NCBI GenBank assembly: GCA_003476595.1
Contig: DMTU01000114.1
Location: forward strand, 20,867 to 29,391
DNA from: Acidimicrobiaceae bacterium
Lineage (GTDB): Bacteria; Actinomycetota; Acidimicrobiia; Acidimicrobiales; Salinilacustritrichaceae
DNA: 8,525 bases
Direction of reading: 5' to 3'
The notes under the pieces are model-generated. The model worked only from the letters and a program-made list of their open reading frames with translations. It had not been told where the DNA came from and did not search any database. Positions 5,528-8,525 of this stretch are shown piece after piece (the first letter of the stretch is position 1; each line of letters opens with the position of its first letter). The translations under genes were made by a program, and so were the position numbers.

Positions 5528-6729
5528 CAGGCCTGCTCCGCGTCCTGCTCCTGGACGTGCTGCTGCACGGCGTTCATGATCGCCTGCCCGGCTCGCCCGA
5601 ACAGCTCGTTGCGTTTGCCCGTGGCCCACTCGTGGGAGTCCCGCTGGGCCTGGAGCTGGCCCTGGAAGTGCGGCATGACCCGCTCCGCGATGAGCCGGTA
5701 CGACTCGATGGTGGCGGCGGGGCGAGCCCAGTCGTGGCCGAGCATCAGGAACGTGCCGAAGCCGCCGGACTGCTCGAGCAGGCCCTCGATGTACTCGATG
5801 GCGTCGTCGGGCGTGCCGATGACCACGTTGCCCTTGCCGCCCTCGATGTAGGCCTCCACGAAGTCGCGCTCGGACGTGGTGCCCTCGGTGACCTCGTTGG
5901 ACAGCGGCACGAACCCGGCACCGCCGCCGAAGTAGTTCGCGAAGTCGCGGAGGCCGTAGGTGCAGTCCTCGATCGCCTGGTCGCGGGTCTCGGCGATGTG
6001 CATCGTGCCGAGCACGCGCCAGTTGGCCCGGTCGGGCTCCTTGTGGCCGGACTTGGCCGCCATGTCCTCGACCACGTTCCACGCCTGGCCGATCGCGGCG
6101 AACCCGTCGGCGACGGACATGGACAGCGACAGCAGCGACACGTCGTGGGTGCCGGCGAGGCGGGGACCCGACGGGGACACCATGGCGGCGACGGACACCT
6201 CGAAGTGCGGGTCGCTGTAGGGCCGGTACTGCAGCTTGGCGTCCCGCAGCGTGAACCAGTCGGTCTCGCGGGTGACGGGCTCGTCGGTGCGCAGCAGGGC
6301 GAGGATGGCCTCGAGGGACTCCTCCATCATGCGGCGCTGGTCCACCGGGTCGATGCCCATCATGTAGGCGTCGGTGGGCAGCGCGCCGGGCCCGGTGCCG
6401 AAGATCACCCGGCCGCGGGTGAGGTGGTCGAGCAGCACCATGCGGTCCGCCACCATCAGCGGGTGGTGGTACGGCAGGGACACCACGCCGGTGCCGAGCT
6501 TGATGTGCTTCGTGCGCTGGGCGGCCGCGGCGATGAACACCTCGGGCGAGGGGATGATCTCGTAGCCCCCCGAGTGGTGCTCGCCGAACCACACCTCGTC
6601 GAAGCCGAAGCGATCCAGGGCCTCGGCCCGCTCCAGGTCGTACTCGAGGGCGAGCGTGGGGTTCTGCCCCGGGGGGTGGAACGGGGCGTAGAAGGCGCCG
6701 AACTTCAGTCGGGACGGGGCGGTGCTCAC
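5527..6729 (-). CDS. LLM-class (luciferase-like) flavin-dependent oxidoreductase
   Basis: The product is 400 residues. The N-terminal half shows the luciferase-like TIM-barrel pattern: FGAFYAPFHPPGQNP (10-24), FDEVWFGEHHSGGYE (43-57), IKLGTGVVSLPYHHP (76-90) and DHLTRGRVIFGTGPGALP (101-118). These are the blocks that hold reduced FMN and oxygen. The sequence most resembles the group containing limonene 1,2-monooxygenase-like and alkanal monooxygenase-like enzymes, which insert one oxygen into hydrophobic substrates using FMNH2 from a separate reductase. No flavin reductase is visible here. The start is GTG at 6729, supported by a strong GGAGG nine bases upstream, and overlaps the hydrolase stop as GTGA. 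The stop overlaps the dehydrogenase start by one base. The neighbouring epoxide-hydrolase-like gene makes epoxidation or Baeyer-Villiger-type oxygenation attractive, but this is inference. Confidence 0.92.
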   Translation of the reverse strand: MSTAPSRLKFGAFYAPFHPPGQNPTLALEYDLERAEALDRFGFDEVWFGEHHSGGYEIIPSPEVFIAAAAQRTKHIKLGTGVVSLPYHHPLMVADRMVLLDHLTRGRVIFGTGPGALPTDAYMMGIDPVDQRRMMEESLEAILALLRTDEPVTRETDWFTLRDAKLQYRPYSDPHFEVSVAAMVSPSGPRLAGTHDVSLLSLSMSVADGFAAIGQAWNVVEDMAAKSGHKEPDRANWRVLGTMHIAETRDQAIEDCTYGLRDFANYFGGGAGFVPLSNEVTEGTTSERDFVEAYIEGGKGNVVIGTPDDAIEYIEGLLEQSGGFGTFLMLGHDWARPAATIESYRLIAERVMPHFQGQLQAQRDSHEWATGKRNELFGRAGQAIMNAVQQHVQEQDAEQA

Positions 6730-7721
6730 GGGTTCGTTCCTCCACGCAGCTGGTCACAGAAGTCGAGCAGCGCTGCGTTCACCTGCTCGGGTGCTTCCTG
6801 CTGGACCCAGTGGCCAGCGCCGTCGATGATCACGCTTCCCCGGTGGTCCGTCAGCCAGGCCTCCTGGCCGTCGGGCGGGGACATGGTGAGGACGGGGTCG
6901 TCGGCGCCGCCGACGAAGAACGACGGCACCTCCACCTTCGCCCCGGCGAGCTGGGGCGTGAGCTCCCAGTTGCGGTCGAAGTTCCGGTACCAGTTGATGC
7001 CGCCGGTGAAGCCGGTCTCGGAGAAGACCTCGATGTAGTGGTCGAGCTCCTGCTGGCTGAGCCAGCCGGGCAGGCCGTCGGGCTCGGGCATGCGGTCGAC
7101 GAACCCACGACCGTCGTTCGCCGCCATGGCTGCGGCTGCGTCCGTGGTGAGGTCGCCCGGGGTCGACAGGCCGGCGAGCAGGCGGCGCATGGTGCGAGCG
7201 GGGTCGCCGCCCAGCTCGGCGTCGGCCACGCCCGGCTCCTGGAAGTACACGATGTAGAAGAACTGGTCGGCGAAGATCGCCCGGAAGATCTGCATGGGCG
7301 GTGCGGAGGCCCGCGGCACGAACGGCACGCTCATGCCGCAGACCCCCATCACCCGGTCGGGGTGCAGCAGCGACAGCTGCCAGACGACCATCGAGCCCCA
7401 GTCGTGGCCGATGAAGACGGCCTGCTCCTCGCCGAGCTCGTCGAGGAGGCCGACGAGGTCGCCGGTGAGGTGGTGGATGTCGTAGTCCTCGACCGCCTCG
7501 GGGCGGGTGGTGCCGCCGTAGCCGCGCTGGTCGGGGGCCACGACCCGGTAGCCGGCATCGGCCAGGGCGGGCAGCTGGTGGCGCCAGGACCAGGCCAGCT
7601 CGGGGAAGCCGTGGGCGAGCACGACGAGGGGACCCTCGGTGCCGGCCTCGAGCAGGTGCATGTCGATGTCGCCGACGCGCACGGTGCGCTCGGTGACGCC
7701 GTCGGGCAGCGCCGCGCTCAT
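6726..7721 (-). CDS. Alpha/beta hydrolase, soluble epoxide hydrolase-like
   Basis: The product is 331 residues, normal for bacterial epoxide hydrolases. Motifs fall in the right order. HGFPE (37-41) forms the oxyanion side. DQRGYGGT (64-71) follows, then GHDWGS (105-110) with nucleophile Asp107. Tyr residues in the lid, YIVYF (156-160) and NWYRNF (243-248), can activate an epoxide. GGADDPV (271-277) supplies the acid, and GAGHWVQQEAPE (301-312) the catalytic His304. The Asp nucleophile with a following Trp and the two lid Tyr favour epoxide hydrolase over esterase or haloalkane dehalogenase. It should add water to an epoxide to give a vicinal diol in the cytoplasm. The ATG overlaps the upstream stop as ATGA; its own ribosome binding site is weak, suggesting coupling. 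Two flavin oxygenases flank it, which fits an epoxide-to-diol step. Confidence 0.92.
   Translation of the reverse strand: MSAALPDGVTERTVRVGDIDMHLLEAGTEGPLVVLAHGFPELAWSWRHQLPALADAGYRVVAPDQRGYGGTTRPEAVEDYDIHHLTGDLVGLLDELGEEQAVFIGHDWGSMVVWQLSLLHPDRVMGVCGMSVPFVPRASAPPMQIFRAIFADQFFYIVYFQEPGVADAELGGDPARTMRRLLAGLSTPGDLTTDAAAAMAANDGRGFVDRMPEPDGLPGWLSQQELDHYIEVFSETGFTGGINWYRNFDRNWELTPQLAGAKVEVPSFFVGGADDPVLTMSPPDGQEAWLTDHRGSVIIDGAGHWVQQEAPEQVNAALLDFCDQLRGGTNP
6739..6743 (-). promoter_or_regulatory. Ribosome binding site deciding the GTG start of the flavin monooxygenase
   Basis: GGAGG on the minus strand lies nine bases before the GTG at 6729, inside the 3' end of the hydrolase gene. It supports the GTG start over later in-frame ATGs. 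Confidence 0.7.
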
Positions 7722-8525
7722 GACGCGATCTCGGTGGGGGCGGTGGCGGGCACGGGATCCTCCGTGGTGAGGCCGAGGGCATCGAGCAGCTCGGCGCGGG
7801 TGGGCCCCTCGACCGGGGGCAGCGGGTGGGCGTCGGGGTCGGCCATGACCTCGGCCATGCGGGCCATGAGGTCGGCGTCGCCCATCAGATCGAGCGGGGT
7901 GGCGAGCATGTTCATGAACCGTGACAGGCCGCGACCGATGATGGGATCGGTGGCGCCGGCGGCGAAGACCGCAGCCATGCCCCGGCCGGCACCGTCGTCG
8001 TCGCCGGCCGCCACGCCGGCGGGATCGGCGCCCATGCGGTCCATCTGGACCGAGACCTCGAACCACGGTTCGATCTCGTGGCGGCTCGCGCCTTCGTAGG
8101 CGAGGGAGCGGGCGGCGGGATCGTCGGGGTGGGCCTCGACGGCGTCGACGAGGCGGATGGCCTGCACGGCGGCGATCGAGCAGCCCCGTCCGTAGAGCGG
8201 GTTGGTGGTGGTGTGGCTGTCGCCGATGGCGTGGAAGCCCAGGACGAGGGGCTGGCCGTCGTCGCCCACGAAGCGGCGGAGGCGGTTGAGCAACCCGGTC
8301 ATGGGGCGGACCCCGCCGATGGGCTCGAGCTCGTAGCGGCCGACGAAGGTGTCCGGTCCGGGCAGGATGCGGCACGCGTGCTCGAAGCGGTCCGGATCCG
8401 ACAGCGCCGAGCGCATCTCGGTGTCGTCGGTGCGCACGGCCAGGGTGATGGACAGGGTGCGGCGGTCGCCCGGCACCGCCAGGTACTTCACGAAGCCGAG
8501 GTCGCCGCCGAGCTTGGGGTCCAGC
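7718..8525 (-). CDS. FAD-dependent oxidoreductase/monooxygenase, C-terminal part (start outside window)
   Basis: The frame is open to the right edge and gives 268 visible residues ending in TGA. The key block is LVLGFHAIGDSHTTTNPLYG with RGCSIAAVQAI after it (about bases 8160-8255 on the minus strand). It matches the GD...P..G.G...A motif by which group A flavoprotein monooxygenases and geranylgeranyl-reductase-like oxidoreductases bind the FAD ribityl and phosphate. The N-terminal Rossmann motif GxGxxG is not in the window. The C-terminal 130 residues are Asp- and Ala-rich and helical, without a motif I recognise. The next gene starts within its stop as ATGA, so it belongs to the same operon and may be its first visible gene. 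A hydroxylase, epoxidase or double-bond reductase are all possible; the substrate cannot be read. Confidence 0.8.
   Translation of the reverse strand, partial: LDPKLGGDLGFVKYLAVPGDRRTLSITLAVRTDDTEMRSALSDPDRFEHACRILPGPDTFVGRYELEPIGGVRPMTGLLNRLRRFVGDDGQPLVLGFHAIGDSHTTTNPLYGRGCSIAAVQAIRLVDAVEAHPDDPAARSLAYEGASRHEIEPWFEVSVQMDRMGADPAGVAAGDDDGAGRGMAAVFAAGATDPIIGRGLSRFMNMLATPLDLMGDADLMARMAEVMADPDAHPLPPVEGPTRAELLDALGLTTEDPVPATAPTEIAS

Noticed and set aside
4664..6757. A minus-strand open frame of 697 codons that would look like a large fusion protein
   Set aside because: Its first part is the wrong frame across the luciferase-like gene (Arg/Pro/Gly-rich, no motif). Only the middle, from 5527 down, is the true dehydrogenase N-terminus, and after about 4970 it is again out of frame.
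5464..8099. Two long plus-strand open frames (5464-7038 and 6810-8099)
   Set aside because: Both are mirror frames of the luciferase-like, hydrolase and FAD oxidoreductase genes, with no motif and a Val/Gly/His/Ala-biased composition.
1..8525. Mobile element, CRISPR array, tRNA or rRNA
   Set aside because: No transposase or integrase motif, no evenly spaced direct repeats, and no cloverleaf or rRNA-like sequence was seen on either strand.

Overview
This window is very GC-rich DNA (about 70% by eye, with third codon positions almost always G or C). Genes are tightly packed, and stops and starts overlap by one to four bases. The gene content points to a high-GC actinobacterium: an SCP2-like protein, a luciferase-like flavin oxidoreductase, a COG2159-type amidohydrolase, a zinc-dependent alcohol dehydrogenase family member and a TetR regulator. 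An Acidimicrobiia-type or mycobacteria-like lineage is plausible, but nothing here fixes the taxon. I see no rRNA, tRNA, CRISPR array, transposase or phage gene, and no gene-free stretch longer than about 120 bases.

Left part, plus strand (1-2657). The 3' two thirds of a GH65 glycoside phosphorylase-type gene runs in from the left edge. Four bases later comes a DUF3445/HODM-like gene (heme-dependent oxidative N-demethylase alpha-subunit family). A 119-base gap then carries a plausible promoter and a small operator-like inverted repeat, followed by an SCP2-type lipid-binding protein with a good ribosome binding site. The HODM-like gene holds a striking 54-base near-perfect palindrome whose length is exactly 18 codons.

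Right part, minus strand (8525 down to 2647). Transcription runs right to left through five genes with overlapping ends: an FAD-dependent oxidoreductase (its start lies beyond the window), an epoxide-hydrolase-like alpha/beta hydrolase, a luciferase-like flavin monooxygenase, a zinc-binding alcohol dehydrogenase and an amidohydrolase. A 69-base gap holding a 44-base near-palindrome follows, then a TetR-family repressor whose 3' end overlaps the convergent SCP2 gene by 11 bases. The dehydrogenase is split in the sequence as given by a one-base deficit at a four-base homopolymer.

Working together (inference): the minus-strand genes look like one catabolic operon for a hydrophobic, probably cyclic or terpenoid/steroid-like compound. 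Two flavin enzymes could oxygenate it, the alpha/beta hydrolase could open an epoxide or ester, the alcohol dehydrogenase could oxidise the resulting alcohol, and the amidohydrolase could do a later C-C or ring hydrolysis or decarboxylation. The TetR protein is the likely local sensor and the SCP2 protein a possible lipid carrier. The real substrate cannot be read from sequence alone. The most unusual signals are the in-gene palindrome (1536-1589), the palindrome upstream of tetR (3262-3305) and the frameshift in the dehydrogenase.
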